In this document: positions 1-6,274 of the stretch, in pieces
How the letters are laid out: each line of letters begins with the position of its first letter
Numbering within the stretch: the stretch's first letter is position 1
NCBI GenBank assembly: GCA_011390435.1
Contig: JAABSK010000082.1
Coordinates: 1 to 10,638, forward strand
Source: Desulfobacteraceae bacterium
Lineage (GTDB): Bacteria; Desulfobacterota; Desulfobacteria; Desulfobacterales; Desulfobacteraceae
Direction of reading: 5' to 3'
Length of the DNA: 10,638 nt
Position numbers and translations under genes: made by a program
The notes under the pieces: generated by a model
Seen by the model: only the letters and a program-made list of their open reading frames with translations
The model's database searches: none
Told to the model about the DNA's origin: nothing

Positions 1-569
1 GATTCCTCCAGCACGTCCAGCACATACGCCCGGATACGGTCTCCGCGCTTGTAATTTTCCCTTGGCATCTGATCCCGTGGCCGCAGCACTGCTTCAGCCT
101 GGCCCAGATTGACGATCAGACTTCCCCGGTCAAACCGCTGCACAATACCATTAATAATCTTACCCTTTTTGTGAATAAAATTTTCATAAATCGCATTCCG
201 CTCTGCTTCCCTCATTTTCTGGATAATCACCTGCTTGGCAGACTGGGCTGCGATGCGCCCGAATTCTTCCGTGTCAATCCGTATTCCTAGGCTGTCCCCG
301 ATTTCACACTCAGGATCATACTCGTACCCCGCTTCAAGGGTCAGTTCACTGTCCGGATACTCAACTGTTTTCACCACTTCCTTGAAATGAAACACTTCAA
401 CTTCACCGGTCTTTTCATCATAATGAACTTCAATATCCGCCCTGGGTCCGATATTTTTTCTGGCTGCAGAAACAATGGCCTCTTTCAGGGTGCTGATAAG
501 AATCTCCGGTTCAATCCCTTTTTCACGGCTTACCTGATCAATAACCCTTTTAATATCTGTGATAAACAT
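1..569 (-). CDS. nusA: Transcription termination/antitermination factor NusA, N-terminal part (cut by the left edge)
   Basis: NusA binds RNA polymerase and modulates pausing, termination and antitermination. The 189 codons visible start at ATG 569 (MFITDIKRVIDQVSREKG) and cover the RNA-polymerase-binding N-terminal domain (about residues 1-130). The beginning of the S1 RNA-binding domain follows from about residue 135, with KGKIINGIVQRF and SLIVNLGQAEAVL. The KH domains would lie beyond the window. The start is supported by GGAG at 584-581, 11 nt upstream. The gene follows rimP by 18 nt, the conserved rimP-nusA arrangement, usually continued by infB. Translating the minus strand directly shows an uninterrupted frame to the window edge. 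Identification is by recognition of the protein and its neighbour. Confidence 0.95.
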   Translation of the reverse strand, partial: MFITDIKRVIDQVSREKGIEPEILISTLKEAIVSAARKNIGPRADIEVHYDEKTGEVEVFHFKEVVKTVEYPDSELTLEAGYEYDPECEIGDSLGIRIDTEEFGRIAAQSAKQVIIQKMREAERNAIYENFIHKKGKIINGIVQRFDRGSLIVNLGQAEAVLRPRDQMPRENYKRGDRIRAYVLDVLEE

Positions 570-587
570 TGTTAAGTGTTCTCCATA

Positions 588-1034
588 TTACTGACCTGCC
601 AGATTTGCCCTTCTGATCTCCTGGTCATTAATTACAATATCTTTTCCATCCACAGCAACCACAATGGACGCTTCATTCACGCTTTCAAGGATCCCGGTAA
701 ATTTCTTCTTGCCCTCAACAGGAGATTCAGTTTCAATTTTCACACGACTGCCCTTGAAACGATGAAAATCCGACTTTTGAGACAGCGGCCGCTCAGGACC
801 GGGAGAGGAGACCTCCAGCCGGTAGCGTCCCATCCGCTCAATATGAACATCAATCAAATCTCCCAGCTGCCGGCTGATCATCACGCAATCATCCAGAGTG
901 ATGCCGCCGGGTTTATCCAGAAACACCCGGACAATATTTTCTTTCTTCCCAGTGACATATTCCAGATGGACCAGCTCAAAATCTTCAGCGTCACACAACG
1001 GTTGCGCCACTGCCCTTATCTTATCAATCAACAT
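588..1034 (-). CDS. rimP: Ribosome maturation factor RimP
   Basis: RimP assists assembly of the 30S ribosomal subunit. The 148-residue protein is of normal family length. The N-terminal alpha/beta domain contains FELVHLEYVTGKKENIVRVF, then GGITLDDCVMISRQLGDL and the hallmark LEVSSPGPERPL near residues 74-85. A C-terminal SH3-like barrel domain follows (about 90-148). ATG 1034 is the first usable start: the frame closes at a TAA 13 codons upstream with no ATG, GTG or TTG between. Its ribosome-binding site is poor, since the nearest purine-rich stretch (GGGAG) lies 16 nt upstream, so initiation may be weak. It begins only about 37 nt after the T-tract of the terminator of the preceding tRNA gene. 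I see no convincing promoter in that gap, so expression may depend partly on read-through. Confidence 0.95.
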   Translation of the reverse strand: MLIDKIRAVAQPLCDAEDFELVHLEYVTGKKENIVRVFLDKPGGITLDDCVMISRQLGDLIDVHIERMGRYRLEVSSPGPERPLSQKSDFHRFKGSRVKIETESPVEGKKKFTGILESVNEASIVVAVDGKDIVINDQEIRRANLAGQ

Positions 1035-1070
1035 GGATGGTTGCTGCTTTCTCCCAGGGTTTAATTTCCC

Positions 1071-1099
1071 TTAAACACAAAAACGGGCAGATGCCCGTT
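1071..1099 (-). terminator. Rho-independent terminator after the tRNA-Gly transcript
   Basis: Read on the minus strand, AACGGGC, loop ATCT, GCCCGTT forms a 7-bp stem (1099-1082). It is followed directly by a T-rich run, TTTGTGTTT. Stem, tight loop and T-tract are the classic intrinsic terminator pattern. It lies about 110 nt downstream of the tRNA and just upstream of rimP, so it should separate the tRNA unit from rimP-nusA. Confidence 0.8.
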
Positions 1100-1118
1100 C
1101 CTGAATACAACATGAACT

Positions 1119-1212
1119 TAACCTTTACCACCATCTTTAATGGTTCAGGTTATATCTAAACCTCAATCGATGGAACCCATCTGCTTTTCCCTCTTTAAAA
1201 CTTTAAAGATGG
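1119..1212 (-). other. Structured tRNA-Gly trailer with competing inverted repeats
   Basis: Several complementary segments overlap here. Locally, 1119-1124/1147-1152 (6 bp) and 1130-1134/1140-1144 (5 bp, loop 1135-1139) nest into one hairpin. AGGTT/AACCT at about 1148-1164 forms another small one. TCTTTAA (1192-1198) can pair with TTAAAGA (1203-1209) around a 4-nt loop. In competition, CCATCTTTAA (1131-1140) is the exact complement of 1203-1212, a 10-bp stem that would trap the encoded CCA end of the tRNA. I do not recognise a known RNA family; it may be processing structure or a small RNA released from the trailer. Confidence 0.45.
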
Positions 1213-1285
1213 AGCGGGCAACGAGGCTCGAACTCGCGACATCAAGCTTGGGAAGCTTGCACTCTACCAGCTGAGTTATGCCCGC
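1210..1285 (-). tRNA. tRNA-Gly (anticodon CCC), CCA encoded
   Basis: A 76-nt cloverleaf folds on the minus strand. The acceptor stem is a perfect GCGGGCA/TGCCCGC. The D arm is ACTC, loop AGCTGGTA, GAGT. The anticodon arm is CAAGC, loop TTCCCAA, GCTTG. The variable loop is ATGTC, and the T arm is GCGAG, loop TTCGAGC, CTCGT. The discriminator is T73, followed by a genome-encoded CCA (1212-1210). Loop positions 34-36 read CCC, so this is the glycine tRNA for GGG codons; U73 is usual for bacterial tRNA-Gly. It has its own promoter immediately upstream and a terminator downstream, so it is an independent unit between pheT and rimP. Confidence 0.97.
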
Positions 1286-1296
1286 ATTAGCGGATT

Positions 1297-1325
1297 ACTA
1301 TACCAATCGACTTTTGTTTTGTCAA
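1297..1325 (-). promoter_or_regulatory. Sigma-70-type promoter for tRNA-Gly
   Basis: On the minus strand a perfect -35 TTGACA (1325-1320) is separated by 17 nt from a -10 TATAGT (1302-1297), which matches the consensus at five of six positions. The predicted transcription start, near 1290, lies about 5 nt before the mature tRNA 5' end. This is a strong stable-RNA-type promoter. The pheT stop is about 60 nt further upstream with no recognisable terminator between, so read-through from pheT could add to tRNA transcription. Confidence 0.85.
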
Positions 1326-1387
1326 CACCACATTCACGGTAAAAATTGACGCGGCATTCACTGTGCCCGGAGGATTCACCTTGTAAA

Positions 1388-3826
1388 TCAATCAGGCAGA
1401 TCCGCGTCAAACTCATTGATAATGGCCTGTGAGATACCGGCATGGAGTTTTTTAACATTTTTTTCTGTCAGGGTTTTGTCAGAAGAGCGGTATACCACCC
1501 TGAAAGACAAAGATTTTTTCCCTGCAGCCAGCGGTTCACCCTCAAACGCATCAAAAAGAGAAACAGACTCAATCAAGGCTTCTTTTTTTGCAGTACCGGC
1601 TATCAAATCCAGTACAGACCCAACCGTAACGGATTTGTCCACAATAATGGTGATATCCCGTGACAAAGAAGGAAATTTCGGCAGAATCACCGCATTCACA
1701 GCCTCAGGGCGTTCTTTGTGCAATGCATCCACACTCAGGTCAAAAACAAAGGCATCAGATTTCAATCCGAAATTCTTCAACACCGGCGCAGCGATCCTGC
1801 CCAACGCCCCCAAAGTGATGCCGCCAGCTTTAACCACTGCTGCATAACCATTTTCAAAATAGGGAAAATCACTGAAAGGCGCTTTTTCAAAGGTTGCATT
1901 TTCAATCTTCAGGGCAGCTAACATCCCCTCGACAACCCCTTTGAGATCAAAAAAATCGTAGGCTGTCTTTTTGGCATACCATGACTGTTCAAGCCGGTTT
2001 CCGGTGATCAGGCCTGCAATAATTTCGTTTTCTTCCGGAAGCTCGCCTTTTTGTGTGGCATAAAACACCTTTCCGATTTCAAACAGCCTGAGGGTATTGT
2101 TCTGCTGAGAGATATTTTTCTTCATGGTTTCCAAAAGCCCTGGAATCAATGAACTTCTCAATACAGACATCTGGTCGGAAATCGGATTTAAAATCGATTC
2201 CATACAGCGCCGCGGGTCCTCTTGCACCAGGTGCATCCGGTCACAGGATTCTTCATGGATAAAATTGTAATTGATGGCTTCAAAAAATGAATATCCTGTC
2301 AAAATCTGACGGAGCTTTCCCCTCAACGGGATCTTGGGATTCAGGGGCCTCCCCTTTGCCGGTACCTGGGGATAACTGGTTTGAATATTGTTATAGCCCC
2401 ACAGCCTTGCCACCTCTTCAGACAGGTCTTCCGGCCGGCTCACATCCACCCGGAAGGATGGCACGCCCACGTTCAATTTCCGGGCACCGGATTTTTCAAC
2501 CGTAAAGAAGGCCGACTCCAGGATCTGCGCAATGACATCCACGTCCAGCTGTGTTCCCAACCGGTTATTGAGGGCATCTGTGTTCAGGCCCACGTGAACC
2601 GGATGAAATTTCCCGGGATGCTCATCAATCACGTTTCTGGCGATTCTGGCACTGCACAGCCGGGCCATCAGCCCGACGGCGCGGTTCAGCGCCCGGAGGG
2701 TCCCCTCCGGATCCACCCCACGCTCAAACCGGTGGGACGCATCCGTTGAAATTCCGGTCTGTTTTGCTGTTTTTCTGATGGACACCGGATTAAAATATGC
2801 ACTTTCCACCAGAACGCGGGTGGTTTTTTCTGATATTTCAGAATTTTCACCCCCCATGACACCCGCCAGACCAACAGGTTTTTCTCCGTCACAAATCATG
2901 AGCATGTCCGGATCAAGGGTATGGGGCTTACTGTCCAGCGTGATAAAGGTTTTATCCGTTCCTGCCCGGCGCACAACCACCCTGCCACCCGCCAGATCGT
3001 CAAAATCAAATGCATGCAGAGGCTGACCCGTCTCCATCATAACAAAATTGGTGATGTCCACAACATTATTAATCGGCGTCAGGCCGATGGATTCAAGCCT
3101 TTCCTGAAGCCAGAACGGAGAAGGTCCGATCTTAACATCAAACAGCAATCCAGCTGTATACCGTGGACATAGGTCAGGATCCTGAATATCAACCGCTGCG
3201 TAATCATGAATGGAATCATCGCAGAAAAATTCATCCGGCAGCGTAAAATCCGGCAGTCTCAACGGTGCCGGAGGCGTTTGAAACGCACAGACTTCCCGAG
3301 CAACACCGATCATGCTCAGACAATCCGGCCGGTTCGGTGTCAAATCCACTTCCAGCACTGTGTCCGAAAGCATCAATGCCGTCGCAAGCGGCGTTCCGGG
3401 GACAAATTCCCCTTCAAGATCCATGATGCCTGCCGCATCTGTGTTCAGTCGCAGTTCAGCTGCGCTGCAGAGCATACCGCATGATACTTCTCCTCGAAGT
3501 TTTCCTTTTTTGATCTTGACTTCTCCGGGAAGAACTGCACCGGGAAGAGCGCAGGGAACAAACATTCCCTCCCGGACATTGGGGGCACCGCAGACGATCT
3601 GGATGGGCTCGTCAGCACCGGCATCCACCCGGCAAACAGAAAGCTTGTCTGCATTGGGATGTTTTTGAACCTGTTCCACACGGGCGACAACAACATTTTC
3701 CAGATAGTCAAAGCGCTGTTCAGAAGCATCGACTTCCAGACCTGCCATGGTCAGTTTCTCTGCGATGACATCAGGTTCAAGGTCAATGGCAACATATTCT
3801 TTTAACCAGTTCAAACTGACTTTCAT
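1388..3826 (-). CDS. pheT: Phenylalanine--tRNA ligase, beta subunit
   Basis: PheT pairs with PheS in the alpha2-beta2 enzyme that charges tRNA-Phe. It carries tRNA-binding and editing domains rather than the catalytic site. The 812-residue protein is near the usual length of about 800. In order it has: an N-terminal MKVSLNWLKEYV segment; an EMAP-type OB-fold tRNA-binding domain (about 40-150, with KHPNADKLSVC and VCGAPNVREG); the B3/B4 editing domain (about 205-385); the B5 domain (about 400-475); the catalytic-like core (to about 690); and a C-terminal ferredoxin-fold anticodon-binding domain (FPSLSRDITIIVD, then SLSFRVVYRSSDKTLTEKNV). I chose ATG 3826, one nucleotide after the pheS TAG, with GGGG upstream in the end of pheS. 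The frame stays open to 3889, but those 21 residues overlap pheS and do not fit the family N-terminus. Translation is probably coupled to pheS. Confidence 0.97.
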   Translation of the reverse strand: MKVSLNWLKEYVAIDLEPDVIAEKLTMAGLEVDASEQRFDYLENVVVARVEQVQKHPNADKLSVCRVDAGADEPIQIVCGAPNVREGMFVPCALPGAVLPGEVKIKKGKLRGEVSCGMLCSAAELRLNTDAAGIMDLEGEFVPGTPLATALMLSDTVLEVDLTPNRPDCLSMIGVAREVCAFQTPPAPLRLPDFTLPDEFFCDDSIHDYAAVDIQDPDLCPRYTAGLLFDVKIGPSPFWLQERLESIGLTPINNVVDITNFVMMETGQPLHAFDFDDLAGGRVVVRRAGTDKTFITLDSKPHTLDPDMLMICDGEKPVGLAGVMGGENSEISEKTTRVLVESAYFNPVSIRKTAKQTGISTDASHRFERGVDPEGTLRALNRAVGLMARLCSARIARNVIDEHPGKFHPVHVGLNTDALNNRLGTQLDVDVIAQILESAFFTVEKSGARKLNVGVPSFRVDVSRPEDLSEEVARLWGYNNIQTSYPQVPAKGRPLNPKIPLRGKLRQILTGYSFFEAINYNFIHEESCDRMHLVQEDPRRCMESILNPISDQMSVLRSSLIPGLLETMKKNISQQNNTLRLFEIGKVFYATQKGELPEENEIIAGLITGNRLEQSWYAKKTAYDFFDLKGVVEGMLAALKIENATFEKAPFSDFPYFENGYAAVVKAGGITLGALGRIAAPVLKNFGLKSDAFVFDLSVDALHKERPEAVNAVILPKFPSLSRDITIIVDKSVTVGSVLDLIAGTAKKEALIESVSLFDAFEGEPLAAGKKSLSFRVVYRSSDKTLTEKNVKKLHAGISQAIINEFDADLPD

Positions 3827-3827
3827 A

Positions 3828-4844
3828 CTAAAACTGCCCCAGAAAACGAATGTCGTTTTCAAAAAATTTTCTGATATCATCAATGCCATATTTGAGCATG
3901 GCTAACCGTTCGATTCCCATACCGAATGCAAATCCAGTATATTTGTCTGTGTCATATCCGACATTTTCAAAAACCGCAGGGTGAACCATGCCAGAGCCCA
4001 GAACCTCCAGCCATCCGGTCTTGGAACAGATGCGACAGCCTTTGCCGCGGCACATCACGCACTGGATATCAACTTCTGCACTGGGTTCGGTAAACGGAAA
4101 AAAACTGGGCCGGAACCGCAGAGCCGTTTGCCTGTCGAAAAATTGATGAACAAACGTGGTCAAAATCCCCTTTAAATCACCAAAAGAGATCTGCTGATCC
4201 ACCATCAGACCTTCAACTTGATGAAACATCGGCGTGTGAGTGATGTCTGAATCACACCGGAAAACCTTTCCAGGAGAGATAATTCTCACCGGCGGTGTGG
4301 TTTTTTCCATGATCCGGGGCTGGGACGGGGAGGTATGTGTCCGGAGAACAATATTATCCGAGACATAAAAGGTATCCTGCATGTCCCTGGCAGGATGATA
4401 TTTGGGGATATTCAGCGCCTCAAAATTATAATAATCCGTTTCCACTTCAGGGCTCTCAGCAATATCAAAACCCAGCCGGAGAAAAATATCACAGATCTCG
4501 CTGCCCACCTGGGTGATGGGGTGACATGACCCCTGGCGGACAATGCGGCCCGGAAGCGTCACATCAATGCCGGCACCGGCTTGTTTCCCTCTGGATTCCA
4601 GAGTGGCTGCTGCTGATTTCAGCGCAGCTTCGATCCGGCCCTTTAGAATATTCGCTTTTTTACCCGCATCTGGACGTTCATCTTCAGGAAGTGTGGAAAT
4701 CTGTCTCAGAAACCGGGTAAGCGTTCCTTTTCTTCCAAGATATGCTGTTGCGATCTGATCCAGATCATCAAGGTTTTCTGCCTGTCCAATTTTTTCTAAA
4801 GCCGCTGTCTCAATTTCTTCAATCCGGCCGATACTGTTTTGCAA
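3828..4844 (-). CDS. pheS: Phenylalanine--tRNA ligase, alpha subunit
   Basis: This is the catalytic class II subunit that makes Phe-AMP and transfers Phe to its tRNA. At 338 residues the length is normal. An N-terminal coiled-coil arm (about 1-90) precedes the catalytic domain. That domain has RTHTSPSQPR (168-177), motif 2 GKVFRCDSDITHTPMF (192-207), and motif 3 GFAFGMGIERLAML (304-317). A four-cysteine knuckle, CVMCRGKGCRIC (Cys 262, 265, 270, 273), sits before WLEVLGSGMVHP; this variant also occurs in Bacillus-type PheS. The start is TTG 4844: a GGGGG run ends about 5 nt upstream, and no ATG in frame fits better. An ATG at 4857 is out of frame. The gene follows rplT by 46 nt with no T-box or attenuator visible, so it is probably co-transcribed with the infC operon. 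Confidence 0.97.
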   Translation of the reverse strand: MQNSIGRIEEIETAALEKIGQAENLDDLDQIATAYLGRKGTLTRFLRQISTLPEDERPDAGKKANILKGRIEAALKSAAATLESRGKQAGAGIDVTLPGRIVRQGSCHPITQVGSEICDIFLRLGFDIAESPEVETDYYNFEALNIPKYHPARDMQDTFYVSDNIVLRTHTSPSQPRIMEKTTPPVRIISPGKVFRCDSDITHTPMFHQVEGLMVDQQISFGDLKGILTTFVHQFFDRQTALRFRPSFFPFTEPSAEVDIQCVMCRGKGCRICSKTGWLEVLGSGMVHPAVFENVGYDTDKYTGFAFGMGIERLAMLKYGIDDIRKFFENDIRFLGQF

Positions 4845-4876
4845 AACACCCCCACATGCGCTTAAAAATCCAACTC

Positions 4877-4890
4877 AACTGAATTCAGTT
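4877..4890. repeat. 14-bp perfect palindrome directly after the rplT stop
   Basis: AACTGAATTCAGTT is self-complementary and abuts the rplT TAA (4893-4891). As RNA it could form a weak 5-bp hairpin with an AAUU loop. No T-tract follows, so it is not a terminator. A processing site or chance are both possible. Confidence 0.35.
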
Positions 4891-5244
4891 TTAATTCAAA
4901 CGGGAACCAGCATGGGCGGCCAGCTGAGAAAAGGCAGCAGGATCAGATACAGCCAGTTCAGCCAGAACCTTTCGATCCAGTTCACTGCCAGCCAGCTTGA
5001 GACCGTTCATAAACTTGCTGTAGGACAAGTCATTCATCCGTGCCGCTGCATTAATTCTGACGATCCAGAGTTTTCTGAATTCTCGTTTTCTGACCTTTCT
5101 GTCCCGATAGGCATACATCAAGGCTTTATCAACAGAATCCGCAGCTGTCCGGAAAAGCTTGCTTCTTCCTCCCCTGAAGCCTTTTGCAAGCTTCAAAACT
5201 TTATTTCTGCGCCGTCTTGCCTTAAACCCTCTTTTGACTCTCAT
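4891..5244 (-). CDS. rplT: 50S ribosomal protein L20
   Basis: L20 is an early-assembly 23S rRNA-binding protein, and in several bacteria it is also the repressor of its own operon. The 117-residue product has the typical highly basic N-terminal arm ([20 protein letters not shown]) and [13 protein letters not shown]. The globular C-terminal domain follows ([20 protein letters not shown], then [18 protein letters not shown]). ATG 5244 is preceded by GAGGAG about 9 nt upstream. The gene lies 74 nt after rpmI and 46 nt before pheS. A 15-nt imperfect-centre palindrome (TTAAAAC-C-GTTTTAA, 5271-5285) lies in the rpmI-rplT gap and may be incidental. Confidence 0.98.
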   Translation of the reverse strand: MRVKRGFKARRRRNKVLKLAKGFRGGRSKLFRTAADSVDKALMYAYRDRKVRKREFRKLWIVRINAAARMNDLSYSKFMNGLKLAGSELDRKVLAELAVSDPAAFSQLAAHAGSRLN

Positions 5245-5318
5245 TTTGCCAAACTCCTCATCTCTTCTTTTTAAAACCGTTTTAATTCATCGATTCACTA
5301 CAAAATCCGACCGTCATG

Positions 5319-5516
5319 CTATCCATTTGGCAATAAACGTCTGACTTCTTTCATGTTGTCCTTGTCAATCATCTGGTCCAGACGCAAAGAGCGTTTTCGC
5401 TTTGTTGTCTTTTTGGTCAAAATATGACTGGCATGGGATTTTCTGAATTTATACTTCCCTGAGCCGGTTTTTTTAAAGCGTTTTGCAGCAGCTCTGCACG
5501 TTTTGATTTTCGGCAT
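5319..5516 (-). CDS. rpmI: 50S ribosomal protein L35
   Basis: L35 is a small basic large-subunit protein. The 65-residue product has the family pattern [20 protein letters not shown] at the N-terminus, then KASH-like [17 protein letters not shown], and ends in [14 protein letters not shown] 5516 has a strong ribosome-binding site, AGGAGAAGGA (5530-5521). Codons 4-8 (ATC AAA ACG TGC AG) are complementary to the loop of an upstream hairpin in the infC-rpmI gap (see the operator entry). This suggests rpmI is the translationally controlled cistron of the operon, as it is in E. coli where L20 is the repressor. The 122-nt gap from infC is long for an otherwise tight operon. Confidence 0.98.
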   Translation of the reverse strand: MPKIKTCRAAAKRFKKTGSGKYKFRKSHASHILTKKTTKRKRSLRLDQMIDKDNMKEVRRLLPNG

Positions 5517-5606
5517 TTTATCCTTCTCCTGTAATCCATTATCTAAAATATAGATGGTGGTATACAGTCAAAACGCACAATATACCACCATACATTTACC
5601 ATGTAT
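5494..5606 (-). promoter_or_regulatory. Candidate L20 autoregulatory pseudoknot over the rpmI start
   Basis: In the infC-rpmI gap, ATGGTGGTATA (5591-5581 in the RNA) pairs with TATACCACCAT (5564-5554), forming an 11-bp stem with a 16-nt loop (5580-5565). The loop segment UUGUGCGUUUUGA (5580-5568) can pair with UCAAAACGUGCAG (5506-5494), which is rpmI codons 4-8. That makes 13 contiguous pairs, 10 Watson-Crick and 3 G-U, with an uninterrupted 8-bp core. The 47-nt connector between the two helices contains the rpmI ribosome-binding site. A second 6-bp hairpin (5606-5601/5595-5590, loop GGUAA) abuts the first and could stack on it. In E. coli, L20 represses rpmI through a long-range pseudoknot at its start. 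That this one binds L20 is inference. Confidence 0.6.
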
Positions 5607-5638
5607 TATCAAACAGCTGTTATTCTTAAAACGTCAGA

Positions 5639-6160
5639 CTATTTGGGACCCAAAAGCATTGTAATGACACGGCCTTCAAATTTAGGGGTCTGCTCAACCT
5701 GTGCAAAATCTTCAGTCAGGGCAATCATCTTTTCCAGAATCGAATTTGCCTGTTCCCTGAGTGTGAATTCCCGTCCCCTGAATACCAGTGTGACCTTAAC
5801 TTTATCATTTTTGCTGATAAATTTTTCAATGTGTTTGGCCTTGGTCTCAAGGTCATGGTCACTTGTTTTCGGCCGTACTTTTATTTCCTTGATCTGGGTA
5901 CTCTTCTGTTTGCGTTTGGCCTCCTGCTTTTTTTTGGTCTGCTCATATTTAAACTTTCCAAAATCCATTATTTTGCAGACAGGTGGCTTCGCATCCGGTG
6001 AAACCTCAACCAGATCCAGCGAATCCTCACCAGCAATCCGCAAGGCTTCTTCGATCGGCACAATCCCAATCTGCTCTCCATCGGCTCCGATCACGCGAAC
6101 CTGAGTGGCCCGGATCCCTTTGTTCACATTCGTCTGATCCTGTCTCCCTCGCTTAGATAT
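5639..6160 (-). CDS. infC: Translation initiation factor IF-3, probable AUA start
   Basis: IF3 binds the 30S subunit, prevents premature 50S joining and checks start-codon/initiator-tRNA pairing. The IF3-N domain contains NKGIRATQVRVIGADGEQIG, VEVSPDAKPPVCKIMDFGKF and a Lys-rich linker helix. The IF3-C domain contains IKEIKVRPKTSDHDLETKAK, VTLVFRGREF and a C-terminal VITMLLGPK. I place the start at ATA 6160: a perfect AGGAGGTG (6172-6165) lies 6 nt before it. The added residues (SKRGRQDQTNV after the initiator) match the short extension other IF3 proteins have before the conserved domain, giving 173 aa. The conventional alternative, GTG 6127 (162 aa), has no good ribosome-binding site and starts at the very edge of the domain. 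infC is known to use rare AUU/AUC starts in other bacteria, which supports autoregulation here. Confidence 0.93.
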   Translation of the reverse strand: MSKRGRQDQTNVNKGIRATQVRVIGADGEQIGIVPIEEALRIAGEDSLDLVEVSPDAKPPVCKIMDFGKFKYEQTKKKQEAKRKQKSTQIKEIKVRPKTSDHDLETKAKHIEKFISKNDKVKVTLVFRGREFTLREQANSILEKMIALTEDFAQVEQTPKFEGRVITMLLGPK

Positions 6161-6172
6161 TCTACACCTCCT
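6158..6172 (-). promoter_or_regulatory. Strong Shine-Dalgarno and AUA start of infC
   Basis: The RNA reads AGGAGG UGUAGA AUA. The Shine-Dalgarno is at 6172-6167, followed by a 6-nt spacer and AUA at 6160-6158. The AUA is in frame with IF3. No ATG, GTG or TTG lies at a suitable distance in that frame. Confidence 0.75.
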
Positions 6173-6226
6173 GCAACCACATAATTCTATTTTTTATCCA
6201 CATAATAGACCAAGAATAACCCTGCG

Positions 6227-6255
6227 ATTATAATGTTCTGAACAAAAAATTGCAA
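6227..6255 (-). promoter_or_regulatory. Sigma-70-type promoter of the infC-rpmI-rplT-pheST operon
   Basis: On the minus strand, -35 TTGCAA (6255-6250; four of six consensus bases) is followed by a 17-nt spacer and a perfect -10 TATAAT (6232-6227). The predicted start is near 6220, leaving a 5' leader of about 60 nt before the AUA start of infC. The promoter sits just after the deaminase stop (6275), and no terminator is visible between them. Read-through from the deaminase is therefore possible. Confidence 0.8.
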
Positions 6256-6274
6256 GGATTATTTGTATTGGTGT

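Noticed and set aside
576..1064. Open frame of 162 codons on the plus strand
   Set aside because: It lies opposite rimP, a clear conserved gene, and its translation resembles no known protein; it is antisense shadow.
1210..1290. tRNA-Gly 3' end as an integration site for a mobile element
   Set aside because: No integrase, second copy of the tRNA end or foreign cargo is present in the window; the region downstream is the terminator and rimP-nusA.
1276..1458. 60-codon minus-strand frame running from the end of pheT into the tRNA gene
   Set aside because: It overlaps the pheT 3' end in another frame, the tRNA promoter and the tRNA itself, with no ribosome-binding site or recognisable product.
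3827..3889. 21-residue N-terminal extension of PheT
   Set aside because: It lies inside the end of pheS, and the family N-terminus (MKVSLNWLKEY) begins at ATG 3826, one nucleotide after the pheS stop.
4845..4890. Possible T-box or Phe-codon attenuator before pheS
   Set aside because: The gap is only 46 nt, has no T-box elements or Phe-rich leader peptide, and its palindrome has no T-tract.
5601..6104. Open frame of 167 codons on the plus strand
   Set aside because: Opposite infC; the composition is that of a reverse-strand shadow, and it also crosses the structured infC-rpmI gap.
6128..6220. Bacillus-type L20 leader in front of infC
   Set aside because: The leader downstream of the predicted start is only about 60 nt and shows no strong extended stem; the structured candidate is in the infC-rpmI gap instead.
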